Shown piece after piece: positions 1 through 7,861 of a DNA stretch of 14,176 nt. The position numbers were made by a program, and so were the translations under genes. Position 1 is the first letter of the stretch. Each line of letters begins with the position of its first letter. This stretch comes from Chloroflexota bacterium (GTDB lineage Bacteria > Chloroflexota > Limnocylindria > Limnocylindrales > CSP1-4). The stretch covers positions 1 to 14,176 of the forward strand of contig JAJYGO010000283.1 of assembly GCA_021785115.1 (NCBI GenBank), in the 5' to 3' direction. The notes beneath the pieces were generated by a model. That model saw nothing but the letters and a program-made list of their open reading frames with translations, ran no database searches and was not told where the DNA came from.

Positions 1-1953
1 CGGGGGCCTGACCCGGTCCGCCGCCCAGCGGTCGGCGAGCCAGAGGATGCCGCCGGGCGCGAGCCGCGCAGCGCCCGAATCGATCGCGGGTCCCGCGGCC
101 AGGATGTCGTACCCGTCGATGCACAGGAGGTCCGGGAGCGCGCCGTGCTCGACGGCGCCGAGGTCCGGTGCCGGCGGAACTGCCGGCGCGACTGCCGGCG
201 CTGTCGCTCGCGCCGTCTCGATGACGCGCCGCTGTGCCGTTTCGAGGCGGTAGCGGGGGCGGTCGGCGTGGACGGCGGCGATCCGGTCGGAGGCTCCCGG
301 GTCACGCGCGAAGCGGATCACTCGACCCACCAGCCCCTTTGGCTGCTGCGCCGGGCGGGCCGCCCGCAGGGCCGCCTGGTAGCCGGCGTCGAGGTCCGCC
401 GTCACGATGGTGCCGATCCCTGCCGGCAGCGGCTGGTCCCCCGGATCGTCCATGGTGACCAGGGTCAGGCGCTCCAGCAGTCCGCCGGGAAGTGTCGCGA
501 GCAGGCGGGCTGCCTGCACGCGGTTGAACCCGACCACGAGCGGTAGCCGGTGCCGGCGAGCCGGCAGATCGGCGGCACCCGGCAGATCGGCGGCGCCCGG
601 TGGCACGGGCTTGCTGGGCGCCGCCGTGACGTCTTCCCCCGGGACCGCCTCCACCGGGCCGTGCCGGCCCACGGCCGATCCGGCAGCGGAGCGGTAGACG
701 TCCACCAGGCGCCGTGCGACCGCGGCCGCCCCGAACCGGGCCTCGACCACCGCCCGAAGGGCCGCGGGATCGAACGTCTCGCGGCGCGCCAGCGTCTCCA
801 GGATCGCGCCGGCCATTGCCCGCGGGTCGTCCACCGGCACGAGCGCGCCCGCAGCGGCCGGGTCGGGTCCGAGGATCCCCTCCGCGCCGCCCGACCGCGT
901 GGCCACGACGGGCAGTCCGGATGCCAGTGCCTCGACCAGCACGACCCCGAAGGTCTCGTACCGGCTCGGATGCACGAAGACGTCTGCCCGGGCCATCGCG
1001 CCGGCCACCCCGGCCCGGTCGACGGCGGGATCGAACGCCACCGCGCCGGCCAGGCCCAGCTCCGCCGCCCGCGCGTGCCAGCCAGTCTCGTCCTCGCGGG
1101 TGGGCGACCGGCCGACCAGCCGCAACGTGAGGTCGGGCCGCTCCGCGCGGGCCAGGGCGAACGCCTCGAGCAGGGTGCCGATCCCCTTGTCCGGCTTGCG
1201 CGTGCCGACGTAGAGCAGCTCGCCGTGCCGCCGCTCCGAGGCCGGAGGCGCACGGAACAGCTCGACCGGCACGGTGTTCGGCACGACCTCCAGCCGCTCG
1301 TCGAGCACGCCCGCAAGATCCGGCAGCGCGGCGCGCAGCTCGGCGCCGAGCGCTTCCGAGACGACGACGATCCGCGCGGCCCCCTGCACGACCGAGGCAT
1401 ACCGGCGGCGGACGTCGGGGTCGCGGAGCAGATCGCGGGTGCGCGACGAGTGCTCCGTGACGACGTACGGGATCCCGAGCATGCCGGCTGCTCTGGCCGC
1501 GAGCTCGCCGTCGGGGAACCCGGTGTGCGCGTGCAGCAGGTCGAAGGCCCCACCGCGATCGATCAGACCCTCCACGAACGGCACGAATGCGGCGAGGTGG
1601 TCGTCCCCTTCGCCGGCCGGCGAATCCTCCGGCCCCGACGCGACAGGCAACCGCGCCACGGGAACGTCCTCGAGATGGCACCACGTGCCCACCACCGCCG
1701 GCCAGCCCCCGGGCGTGAGGGCATCCGCGCGATCCCGCGCCGGCACGCTGCAGCGGGCATGGATCGCCTGCCGCTCGGGCTCGCGGCGCTCGGGCACGCG
1801 GCTCAGCCGGACGAACTCGAACGACGCGACCAGCGGCTCGACGTGCCCGGAGGCGACGAGGGCGTCGACCTGGTCGGCCACGAACGAGCCGCGCACCGGG
1901 TCGTCGACGGCGGGGTACCAGCGCGCGACGACCAGCACGCGGAGCGGCGGCAT
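1..1953 (-). CDS. Family-4-type glycosyltransferase with an extra C-terminal domain (3' end outside window)
   Basis: The frame is open from ATG at 1953 to the window edge (651 codons, no stop); I checked it line by line. The N-terminus (MPPLRVLVVARWYP...RGSFVADQVDAL) is a typical GT-B start. FDLLHAHTGFPDG near residues 137-147 and PYVVTEHSS near 162-170 match the acceptor-side Rossmann domain. YETFGVVLVEALASGLPVVA at residues 332-351 contains the E-x7-E motif (E333, E341) of nucleotide-sugar-binding GT4 enzymes. Such enzymes add sugars to lipids or surface glycans in the cytoplasm. The GT part ends near residue 430. A repeated GAADLP linker (about 453-464) follows, then a second domain of at least 180 residues starting LPLVVGFNRVQAARLL. 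Its last visible part, LLCIDGYDILAAG...LAPGGILWLADRW, could be another GT N-terminal domain or a Rossmann methyltransferase; I cannot decide. It is divergent from the next glycosyltransferase. The first domain is secure and the second uncertain. Confidence 0.85.
   Translation of the reverse strand, partial: MPPLRVLVVARWYPAVDDPVRGSFVADQVDALVASGHVEPLVASFEFVRLSRVPERREPERQAIHARCSVPARDRADALTPGGWPAVVGTWCHLEDVPVARLPVASGPEDSPAGEGDDHLAAFVPFVEGLIDRGGAFDLLHAHTGFPDGELAARAAGMLGIPYVVTEHSSRTRDLLRDPDVRRRYASVVQGAARIVVVSEALGAELRAALPDLAGVLDERLEVVPNTVPVELFRAPPASERRHGELLYVGTRKPDKGIGTLLEAFALARAERPDLTLRLVGRSPTREDETGWHARAAELGLAGAVAFDPAVDRAGVAGAMARADVFVHPSRYETFGVVLVEALASGLPVVATRSGGAEGILGPDPAAAGALVPVDDPRAMAGAILETLARRETFDPAALRAVVEARFGAAAVARRLVDVYRSAAGSAVGRHGPVEAVPGEDVTAAPSKPVPPGAADLPGAADLPARRHRLPLVVGFNRVQAARLLATLPGGLLERLTLVTMDDPGDQPLPAGIGTIVTADLDAGYQAALRAARPAQQPKGLVGRVIRFARDPGASDRIAAVHADRPRYRLETAQRRVIETARATAPAVAPAVPPAPDLGAVEHGALPDLLCIDGYDILAAGPAIDSGAARLAPGGILWLADRWAADRVRPP
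563..598. repeat. 18-bp tandem duplication in the interdomain linker
   Basis: Two 18-bp copies (563-580 and 581-598) differ at one base. Read on the minus strand they encode the hexapeptide GAADLP twice, exactly between the glycosyltransferase domain and the extra C-terminal domain. The duplication is in frame, as expected for a flexible linker tolerant of length change. Confidence 0.8.
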
Positions 1954-1960
1954 GGCGGGC

Positions 1961-1966
1961 AGTGTA
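1961..1966 (-). promoter_or_regulatory. -10 box TACACT for a likely leaderless glycosyltransferase transcript
   Basis: On the minus strand TACACT is followed by seven bases (GCCCGCC) and then the ATG at 1953. A -10 element of the TANNNT form normally places the transcription start about 6-7 bases downstream, here at the start codon, so the mRNA would have no leader. There is no Shine-Dalgarno sequence between box and ATG. No clear -35 element is visible; that position is occupied by a copy of a 26-bp repeat. Inferred from sequence only. Confidence 0.55.
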
Positions 1967-2046
1967 CGGCCCGCGGCACGCGCCGGCGTCCGACGTCCGA
2001 GCCGCGGGCACCTCGAGGTTCGGCCCGCGGCACGCGCCGGCGTCCG
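1967..2046. repeat. Pair of 26-bp direct repeats in the divergent promoter region
   Basis: The same 26 bases (starting CGGCCCGCGGCACGCGCC) occur at 1967-1992 and 2021-2046, 54 bp apart start to start. The first copy directly abuts the leftward -10 box. Between them lies the 10-bp palindrome ACCTCGAGGT (2010-2019), and GGCATGCC (2053-2060) follows the second copy. They could be binding sites for a shared regulator, or simply a duplication in GC-rich DNA. Confidence 0.75.
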
Positions 2047-2119
2047 GCAGGCGGCATGCCTCGGCGCCCCGGTGGCCAGCCTGTGCCACGCGCCCCCGCC
2101 TGGCCCGCGGCTGCCCGAC

Positions 2120-2125
2120 TACACT
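2120..2125 (+). promoter_or_regulatory. -10 box TACACT for a likely leaderless glycosyltransferase transcript
   Basis: TACACT is followed by six bases (CGCTCC) and then the GTG at 2132, so transcription would begin at or one base from the start codon. It is the same hexamer, at nearly the same distance, as in the divergent gene. No Shine-Dalgarno sequence precedes the GTG, which fits leaderless initiation. No -35 is recognised. Confidence 0.55.
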
Positions 2126-2131
2126 CGCTCC

Positions 2132-3553
2132 GTGATCGCCCGACGCCGGGCCATCGTGCTCGTGCACAACCCGGTGGCCCCGTACTCCCGCGCGCTCCGC
2201 ATCGCCCGCTCGCTCGAAGCCGAGGGCTGGGAGGTCCTGATCGCCGGAACCGCGCGCACGGATCTTCCCGGCGAGGAGCTGGATGGGACGATCCGCATCG
2301 TTCGTGTCCGCCCCGCCGGTCCGCTCGCCGGTTTCGTCGAGCCCGCACGTGGCCGCCCGGCGTCCCTGGTCGCGCGCGGAGACGCGATCATCGGCGCCGC
2401 CGGCCGGCTCCTCGCTCGAATCCCCGGCCTGCGACTGCTCCGGGCAGCGCGCACCCCGACCCTGCGCCGCGTGCTGGGCATCCTCCGCTGGCCGCTCCCC
2501 GCGCGCGCCTGGACCGAGGGGCTCCGCCGCGCCCTGCCCCCCGCGGACCTGTACCACGCCTGCGGGATCGCCGCGCTCGTGGCCGCCACCGAGCTGGCTC
2601 GTGATGCCCGGGGACGCGGGTCGCGGGACGAGGCTGCCGCGGGCGGCCGAGAGCCGGACCGACACGCTGGCCGCGTGGTGTACGACGTCATCGACCTGTT
2701 CCTCGAAGGAAACGCCTACGCGACCATGCCCCGGCCCCTGAAGCGCCTCTACGAGCGCCGCGAGCGTGCGCTCGTCCGATGCACCGACGGCATCGTGACG
2801 GTGAACGAGGCACTGGCCGCCGAGCTGCGCCGCCGGTGGGCGCTCGCCGATGTGCCGGCGGTGGTGCGCAACTGCCCCCCGTACCATCCGCCACGCGTCC
2901 CTCCCCCCGACGACCTTCGGCGCGCGACCGGGCTCCCCTCCAGGACCCGGCTCGTCCTGTTCCTGGGCATCCTGGGCGCCGACCGCGGGCTGCTCGAATC
3001 CGGCGAGGCCATCCTGCGCCTTCCCGACGCCGCGTTCGTCGCGATGGGATTCGGGCCCTGGTACGAGCGGATGCGGGCGCTCGACACGGACCCGCGCTTC
3101 GCCGGCCGCCACGTGACCCTGCCGCCGGTGCACCCTGACGAGGTACCGCGCTGGGCCGCCGGAGCCGACGCCGCGCTGATCGCCGTGCCGGGCGACTCGC
3201 TCAACCAGCGGCTCTCCACGCCCAACAAGTTCTGGGAGACGCTGGCGGCGGGCGTCCCGCCGGTGGTCGGCCGGGACCTCGCCGTGATGCGGGAGATCGT
3301 GGAGACGCACGATCTCGGCGCCGTAGCCGACCCGGCCGACCCGGCCGACCTTGCGCGGGCGCTGCGCGAGGTGCTCGATGCGCCACCGGAGGCTCGCGCG
3401 AGCCGGCGCACGCGCGCCTTCGCCCTGCACCGTGACGTGTATCGCTGGGATGTCCAGGTGCGTCCGTTGCTGGCCCTGGCGGCTCGTCTTGTGCCGGTCC
3501 CGGACGGCGATGGGGTAGACTACGGCGTCCGACCGGCGGTCGAGTCCCCCTGA
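2132..3553 (+). CDS. Family-4-type glycosyltransferase
   Basis: A 473-residue protein starting at GTG 2132 (VIARRRAIVLVHNPVAPYSRALRIARSL). The frame stays open far upstream, but similarity to glycosyltransferases begins here and a -10 box lies six bases before. Residues about 135-200 (DLYHACGIAALVAATEL, then GRVVYDVIDLF) form the second half of the N-terminal Rossmann domain, with a short charged insertion (about 160-180). RLVLFLGILGADRGLLES near 270-288 starts the donor-binding domain, and STPNKFWETLAAGVPPVV (about 362-379) is the PNK-F-E-LA-G-P-V signature of the GT4 donor site. Such proteins transfer sugar from a nucleotide donor to lipid or polysaccharide acceptors in the cytoplasm; donor and acceptor cannot be read from sequence. 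It is divergent from another glycosyltransferase, so the two probably serve the same surface-glycan pathway. Confidence 0.87.
   Translation: MIARRRAIVLVHNPVAPYSRALRIARSLEAEGWEVLIAGTARTDLPGEELDGTIRIVRVRPAGPLAGFVEPARGRPASLVARGDAIIGAAGRLLARIPGLRLLRAARTPTLRRVLGILRWPLPARAWTEGLRRALPPADLYHACGIAALVAATELARDARGRGSRDEAAAGGREPDRHAGRVVYDVIDLFLEGNAYATMPRPLKRLYERRERALVRCTDGIVTVNEALAAELRRRWALADVPAVVRNCPPYHPPRVPPPDDLRRATGLPSRTRLVLFLGILGADRGLLESGEAILRLPDAAFVAMGFGPWYERMRALDTDPRFAGRHVTLPPVHPDEVPRWAAGADAALIAVPGDSLNQRLSTPNKFWETLAAGVPPVVGRDLAVMREIVETHDLGAVADPADPADLARALREVLDAPPEARASRRTRAFALHRDVYRWDVQVRPLLALAARLVPVPDGDGVDYGVRPAVESP
3516..3521 (+). promoter_or_regulatory. Candidate -10 box (TAGACT) for the foldase/mazG/rph/rdgB operon
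   Basis: TAGACT lies inside the last codons of the upstream glycosyltransferase. A start about seven bases downstream would give a leader of about 85 nt before the ATG at 3614. The best -35-like sequence (TTGTGC, 3489-3494) is 21 bp upstream, longer than optimal. The leader would contain GTCCCC (3544-3549) facing GGGGAC (3564-3569), a possible 6-bp stem overlapping the glycosyltransferase stop codon. Confidence 0.4.
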
Positions 3554-3613
3554 CGACTCCTGCGGGGACGGCGCGGCCGGCTCTTCAGTGGACCACGGAG
3601 CACGTCTCTCGTC

Positions 3614-5215
3614 ATGACCTTCCGGGCCCGGCCCGTCACGCGCCGAGTGCGGCGCTTCCCCGCCCAGGACGATCGCCGGCAGCAGGTCATGGTGACGCTC
3701 GGCTTCGTCGCCCTGCCGATCGTCGTCGTGCTCATGCTCGCCGGCGTCGTGGGCGCGACCTACTACGCCGACCACCTCTCGGCCATCGCGACCGTCGACG
3801 GGACCGGGATCAGCAGGGACCAGTGGGCCGCGCAGCAGAAGGTCGACGCGTTCCGCTACTCCGTCCTGAAGCGGCAGATCGCCAGCGCCGAGGCCGCGGG
3901 CCAGCTGGATCGGGCCACGGCGCAGCAGGACCTCCAGTACGTGCAGCAGCAGGTCGACGCTATTCCGTCCGCTTCCGTCCAGGAGCTGATCGACCGCGTG
4001 CTGCAGGAGAAGCTGGCGACGCAGATGGGGATCACGGTCTCGGGCGCGGAGGTCGACGCGCAGCTGGCGAAGGAGGCCACCACGGCCGAGCAGCGCAGGG
4101 TGCTTGCCATCTTCGTGGCGCCGGGCGCGAACCCCGCCGTGGGCGCGGCTCCGAGTGGCACCACGGGTCCGGGGGCAGGCGCGGCCTCCAGCCCCGCTCC
4201 CTCCGCCGGCGCCTCCCCGGTCCCGGGCAGATCGCCGGCGGCCACGAAGGCTCCCGCCACGAAGGCTCCCGCCACGAAAGCCCCGGCCGCGAAGGCGACG
4301 GCGTCCCCCAGAGCGACGGCGTCCCCGGCCCCGAGCCCGACCGTGTCCCCGTCGCCCAGCGCGTCCCCGGGCGCGTCCGCCGCCGGCCCCACCGCCGCCC
4401 AGGAGGCCCAGGCGAAGTCGCTGGCCGACCAGGCGCTCGCCCAGCTCCAGGCTGGCACGCCGTTCGACCAGGTGGCGCAGGAGTTCTCCACCGACGCCAG
4501 CGCCTCCAACGGCGGTGACTACGGGTACATCGCGGCGACCGATCCCGTGGATCCGGCCTGGGTCACGGCGGTGTTCGCCCTGCCGCTCAACGGGACCACC
4601 GGCGTGATCCAGGGGGCCGATGGGACGTACCGCATCGGCCACGTCACGGCCATCGTGCCGGCCACGACCGACCCGCGTTACCAGCAGGAGCTCGCGCAGG
4701 CGGGGGTCGGCCTCGCCGCCTACCGCGACGCCGTCCGCGGCGATCTCGTCCGGCAGAAGCTCGAGGCGAGGATCCTGGCGGACGCCACGACGGGCAACGT
4801 CGAGCAGGTCCACGCCTGGGAGATCCGGATCGCGCCCGGCTCCGGGGCCGCACGCGTGCAGACGATCGAGCAGGCGCTGTCGCAACCGGGCGCCGACTTC
4901 GCCGCGGTCGCCCGGGTGAACTCGGACGCGCCGGACGCCGATTCGGGCGGCGACATGGGCTGGATCGCCCCCTATCAGCTCGCCCCTGCGGTGCAGGACG
5001 TCCTCTTCGGGCTGAAGGTCGGGCAGGCGAGCCAGCCCATCGCGCGGCCGGATGGGAGCTATCTCTACATGGTCAGCGAACGGGCGCGGCGCCCCGTCGA
5101 CGCGACGCAGCAGGCGGCACTGGAGGCGAGCGCGTTCACCAGCTGGTACCAGGCACAGCGGGCGAAGGCCAGCATCTGGCGATCGCCCGACGTCCCGGCC
5201 GTGACGGCCGGCTAG
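3614..5215 (+). CDS. Membrane-anchored peptidyl-prolyl cis-trans isomerase (SurA/PrsA-like, two parvulin domains)
   Basis: A 533-residue foldase. An Arg-rich cytoplasmic tail (residues 1-25) precedes one membrane segment (about 26-50, rich in V/L/A), so the body is extracytoplasmic. Residues about 58-160 ([11 protein letters not shown]... helical) match the SurA N-terminal chaperone domain. Parvulin domain 1 begins with [12 protein letters not shown] (about 158-170) and resumes at [20 protein letters not shown] through GGDYGYI (about 262-305). Parvulin domain 2 spans about 398-495 ([11 protein letters not shown] ... [21 protein letters not shown]). The family isomerises Xaa-Pro bonds and helps exported proteins fold. 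An Ala/Pro/Ser/Thr/Lys low-complexity stretch of about 85 residues interrupts domain 1 between its first strand and first helix. It is the first gene of a rightward operon, followed 15 bp later by mazG. The role in export is inferred from family and topology. Confidence 0.85.
   Translation: MTFRARPVTRRVRRFPAQDDRRQQVMVTLGFVALPIVVVLMLAGVVGATYYADHLSAIATVDGTGISRDQWAAQQKVDAFRYSVLKRQIASAEAAGQLDRATAQQDLQYVQQQVDAIPSASVQELIDRVLQEKLATQMGITVSGAEVDAQLAKEATTAEQRRVLAIFVAPGANPAVGAAPSGTTGPGAGAASSPAPSAGASPVPGRSPAATKAPATKAPATKAPAAKATASPRATASPAPSPTVSPSPSASPGASAAGPTAAQEAQAKSLADQALAQLQAGTPFDQVAQEFSTDASASNGGDYGYIAATDPVDPAWVTAVFALPLNGTTGVIQGADGTYRIGHVTAIVPATTDPRYQQELAQAGVGLAAYRDAVRGDLVRQKLEARILADATTGNVEQVHAWEIRIAPGSGAARVQTIEQALSQPGADFAAVARVNSDAPDADSGGDMGWIAPYQLAPAVQDVLFGLKVGQASQPIARPDGSYLYMVSERARRPVDATQQAALEASAFTSWYQAQRAKASIWRSPDVPAVTAG
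4241..4326 (+). repeat. Tandem repeats encoding the Ala/Pro/Thr/Lys linker
   Basis: Units of 15 bp (GCCACGAAGGCTCCC) are repeated at 4241-4255, 4256-4270 and, with changes, 4271-4285, giving ATKAP repeats. A partial fourth unit follows. Then GCGACGGCGTCCCC occurs twice (4295-4308 and 4313-4326). The repeats are in frame within the foldase linker and probably vary in number between strains. Confidence 0.8.
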
Positions 5216-5230
5216 GGCACGGAGCGAACG

Positions 5231-6478
5231 ATGATCGATGCGATCCTCGCCGAGGCGTCCGAGCGGCACGGGCTCCGCCCCTCGGACGGCGTGCAACTCG
5301 TCGGTGTCGCGGCGCTCGCCCGGCGCGCGTTCGACCCGTCCTGGCCGCTGCTCCTCCTGCCGGACCCGGAGGCCGCCCCGGGGGACTCGGTCGGGACCGC
5401 CGGACCTCCCGGCGACGCTCCGGTGCTGCCCGTACCCGCGGGCCGACCCTCCGCCGACGATCCGGCGTTCGAGCCCGCGGTCCTGCCCGGGAGAGCCGGG
5501 TACGGTGCCTCGCCGGTCGCCGTGCTGACCGCCCTGTATCCCGCCGCCCATCCCGTCCTCGGGCTCGGAGGCGCGCCAGACTCCACCATCGGCGCGCTCG
5601 ACGCGGCGTCCCTCGCATCGGGTCCCCACCTGCTGCCGGCGCTCGACCCACTGGCGAACGTGGCCAGCCCCCACGGCCTGCCCTGGATCGCGGCCCGACT
5701 GCGCGCCCCGGGCGGTTGCCCCTGGGACCGCGAGCAGGACCACCGGTCGCTGCGCCCGTTCCTTCTCGAAGAGGCGTACGAGGTCTACGACGCGCTGGAG
5801 CATGGCGCCACGCCCGACCTGGCCGGCGAGCTCGGCGACCTGCTCCTCCAGATCGTGCTCCATGCACAGATCGCCGCCGAGGCGGGGCTCTTCGACCTCG
5901 ACGACGTCTACCGGCACATCGGGGCCAAGATCGTGCGGCGCCATCCTCACGTGTTCGCCGACGCGCAGGCCGCCACTGCCGGGGACGTGATCCAGAACTG
6001 GGAACGCATCAAGGCCGCCGAGCGTGCGTCGCGTGGCGGCGAGCCGCGCGCGACCCCGACCCTCCCCGCCGCGTTCGCCGGACTCGCTCGCTCGCTGCCG
6101 GCCCTCGCGTACTCCCAGGAGATGCAGGGGCGCGCATCGGCCCTCGGCTACGACTGGCCCGACGTCGAGGGCGTCATCGAGAAGCTCGAGGAAGAAGCCG
6201 TGGAGCTGCTGGAGGCGCGGACCGATGCCGAGCGCACCGAGGAGTTCGGGGACCTGCTGCTGGTGCTGGTGAACCTGGGGCGCAAGCTCGGCGTCGACGC
6301 GGAGTCTGCCCTCCGTGCCGGCAACGCCAAGTTCGCGCGCCGTTTCGCCCTCGTCGAGCGGTTCGCGGAGGAGCGTGGCCGCGCCCTCGATACCATGACC
6401 TTCGAGGAGCTCGACGAGCTCTGGGATCGAGCCAAGGCCGTCGAGCGCACGACCGGAAGCGGGGAGGAACACGCATGA
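5231..6478 (+). CDS. mazG: MazG nucleoside triphosphate pyrophosphohydrolase with a partial tetrapyrrole-methylase-like N-terminus
   Basis: A 415-residue protein; the ATG at 5231 has GGAG upstream (5221-5224). Two MazG modules are visible. The first is [18 protein letters not shown] (about 157-174), [12 protein letters not shown] with the EExxE metal motif, and [17 protein letters not shown] (about 179-215). The second is [12 protein letters not shown] and [19 protein letters not shown] (about 318-355). MazG hydrolyses NTPs and dNTPs to monophosphates plus pyrophosphate. Residues 1-150 ([16 protein letters not shown] ... [16 protein letters not shown] ... LLPALDPLA) resemble the C-terminal half of the tetrapyrrole (corrin/porphyrin) methylase domain that precedes MazG in YabN-type proteins. 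The N-terminal half with the usual SAM-site glycine motifs is absent, and the foldase gene ends only 15 bp upstream. The MazG call is firm; the half-domain interpretation is from memory of the family. The stop overlaps the rph start by 4 bp (ATGA). Confidence 0.9.
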   Translation: MIDAILAEASERHGLRPSDGVQLVGVAALARRAFDPSWPLLLLPDPEAAPGDSVGTAGPPGDAPVLPVPAGRPSADDPAFEPAVLPGRAGYGASPVAVLTALYPAAHPVLGLGGAPDSTIGALDAASLASGPHLLPALDPLANVASPHGLPWIAARLRAPGGCPWDREQDHRSLRPFLLEEAYEVYDALEHGATPDLAGELGDLLLQIVLHAQIAAEAGLFDLDDVYRHIGAKIVRRHPHVFADAQAATAGDVIQNWERIKAAERASRGGEPRATPTLPAAFAGLARSLPALAYSQEMQGRASALGYDWPDVEGVIEKLEEEAVELLEARTDAERTEEFGDLLLVLVNLGRKLGVDAESALRAGNAKFARRFALVERFAEERGRALDTMTFEELDELWDRAKAVERTTGSGEEHA

Positions 6479-7206
6479 GCATCGGCGCCGCGCCGTATCG
6501 TCACGACGGCCGGCTGCCCGGCCAGCTGCGGCCCGTCGCGCTGCAGCTGGGCGTGCAGAAGTGGGCGGAGGGGTCGTGCCTCATCCGCGTCGGCGACACC
6601 CACGTGGTGTGTGCCGCGACGGTGGAGGATCGCACCGCGCCCCACCTGCGGGGCAAGGGGCTCGGCTGGGTGACGGCCGAGTATTCGATGCTCCCCCGCG
6701 CCACCGCCGAGCGGACGCCGCGCGAGGCGGTGAAGGGCCGGCAGGGCGGCCGCACCCAGGAGATCCAGCGGCTGATCGGTCGCTCGCTGCGGGGCGTGGT
6801 CGACCTCTCGAAGCTCGGGGAGCGATCGGTGTCGATCGACTGTGACGTGCTGCAGGCGGACGGGGGCACGCGGACCGCGTCGATCACGGGTGGATACGTG
6901 GCGCTGGTCCTGGCCCTGCGCAGCCGGGGGCTGGAGGGGGCGCTCAGCGGACGGGTCGCCGCGGTGAGCGTCGGGATCGTGGAAGGGCGCCCGGTGCTCG
7001 ACCTCGACTACGAGGAGGACTCGCACGCCGAGGTGGACTTCAACGTCGTCGGCACCGACGCGGGCACCTACGTCGAGGTGCAGGGGACCGCCGAGGGGAA
7101 GCCGTTCGACCGGGCCTCGATGGCGACGCTGCTCGCGCTCGCGGACGACGGCCTGCGCGCGCTCTTCGCGGCCCAGGCGGAGGCGCTCGCCCAGGCCAGG
7201 CCCTGA
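6475..7206 (+). CDS. rph: Ribonuclease PH
   Basis: A 243-residue protein of standard family length. Start ATG 6475 is chosen because it overlaps the mazG stop (ATGA), has GGGGAGGA at 6461-6468, and gives the usual N-terminus [13 protein letters not shown]. Signatures: [21 protein letters not shown] (about 63-83) and [20 protein letters not shown] (about 91-110), which form the phosphate/RNA site, [22 protein letters not shown] (about 123-144), and [21 protein letters not shown] near 185-205. RNase PH is a phosphate-dependent 3'-5' exoribonuclease that trims tRNA 3' ends and degrades structured RNA, releasing nucleoside diphosphates. Coupling to mazG and rdgB places it in a nucleotide-housekeeping operon. 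Confidence 0.97.
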   Translation: MSIGAAPYRHDGRLPGQLRPVALQLGVQKWAEGSCLIRVGDTHVVCAATVEDRTAPHLRGKGLGWVTAEYSMLPRATAERTPREAVKGRQGGRTQEIQRLIGRSLRGVVDLSKLGERSVSIDCDVLQADGGTRTASITGGYVALVLALRSRGLEGALSGRVAAVSVGIVEGRPVLDLDYEEDSHAEVDFNVVGTDAGTYVEVQGTAEGKPFDRASMATLLALADDGLRALFAAQAEALAQARP

Positions 7207-7210
7207 GCCG

Positions 7211-7849
7211 ATGCGCACCCTCGTGGTGGCGACCCGTTCTCCCCACAAGCTCGCCGAGCTGCGAGAGCTCCTGCACCTGCCCGCGACCCGGCTCGTGTCG
7301 CTGGACGACGCGGGCGTCCCGGACGAAGCGCCGGAGGACGGCGAAACGTTCGACGCGAACGCCAGCTTCAAGGCGCGCTTCTACGCGGAGCGGACGGGCC
7401 TGCCGACGCTGGCCGACGATTCCGGGCTGGAGGTCGACGCGCTCGGAGGCGGGCCCGGGGTCCGCACGCGGCGCTACGCGGGCGAGTGTGCGACCGACGA
7501 GCAGAACAACGAGAAGCTGCTCGACGAGCTGCGGGGGCTGCCCGCGGCCCGCCGGGGAGCCCGTTACCGGTGCGTCCTCGCGCTGGTGGAGCCCGGTCGT
7601 CCGCCGGGACGGCCGGGCGCATCGGGAGCGTCGGGCGTCGTCGTCCGCCGGGGCACCTTCGAGGGTCGCATCGCGACCGAGCCCCGGGGCACCGGCGGGT
7701 TCGGCTACGACCCGATCTTCGAGCCGGAATGGGAGCCGCCAGGCGGCCGGACGGTCGGGCTGTACTCCGCCAGGGAGAAGAACCGGGTCTCGCACCGTGC
7801 CGCCGCCGCGCGCGCGATGCGCCGGGTCCTGCGGGCCCGCGGGTACTGA
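7211..7849 (+). CDS. rdgB: XTP/dITP diphosphatase (RdgB/HAM1 family)
   Basis: A 212-residue protein, starting four bases after the rph stop. Family motifs in order: VVATRSPHKLAELRELL (residues 5-21), EDGETFDANASFKARFY (42-58), LADDSGLEVDALGGGPGV (67-84), GGFGYDPIFEPE (about 159-170) and the NRVSHRAAAARAM active-site segment near 193-205. The enzyme hydrolyses non-canonical purine triphosphates such as ITP, dITP and XTP to monophosphates, keeping deaminated bases out of DNA and RNA. There is no strong Shine-Dalgarno sequence, so translation is probably coupled to rph. A Gly/Pro/Arg-rich insertion (about 131-145) lengthens one loop but leaves all motifs intact. Confidence 0.96.
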   Translation: MRTLVVATRSPHKLAELRELLHLPATRLVSLDDAGVPDEAPEDGETFDANASFKARFYAERTGLPTLADDSGLEVDALGGGPGVRTRRYAGECATDEQNNEKLLDELRGLPAARRGARYRCVLALVEPGRPPGRPGASGASGVVVRRGTFEGRIATEPRGTGGFGYDPIFEPEWEPPGGRTVGLYSAREKNRVSHRAAAARAMRRVLRARGY

Positions 7850-7861
7850 CGGGCCCGCAGG

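Noticed and set aside
4241..4326. Repeats resembling a small CRISPR-like array
   Set aside because: The units are contiguous 15-mers without spacers and are in frame within a coding region; they are a protein linker.
302..6472. A minus-strand open frame of 2056 codons
   Set aside because: It is Arg/Gly/Pro-rich with no family motif and lies antisense to four well-recognised genes; long antisense frames are expected at this GC content.
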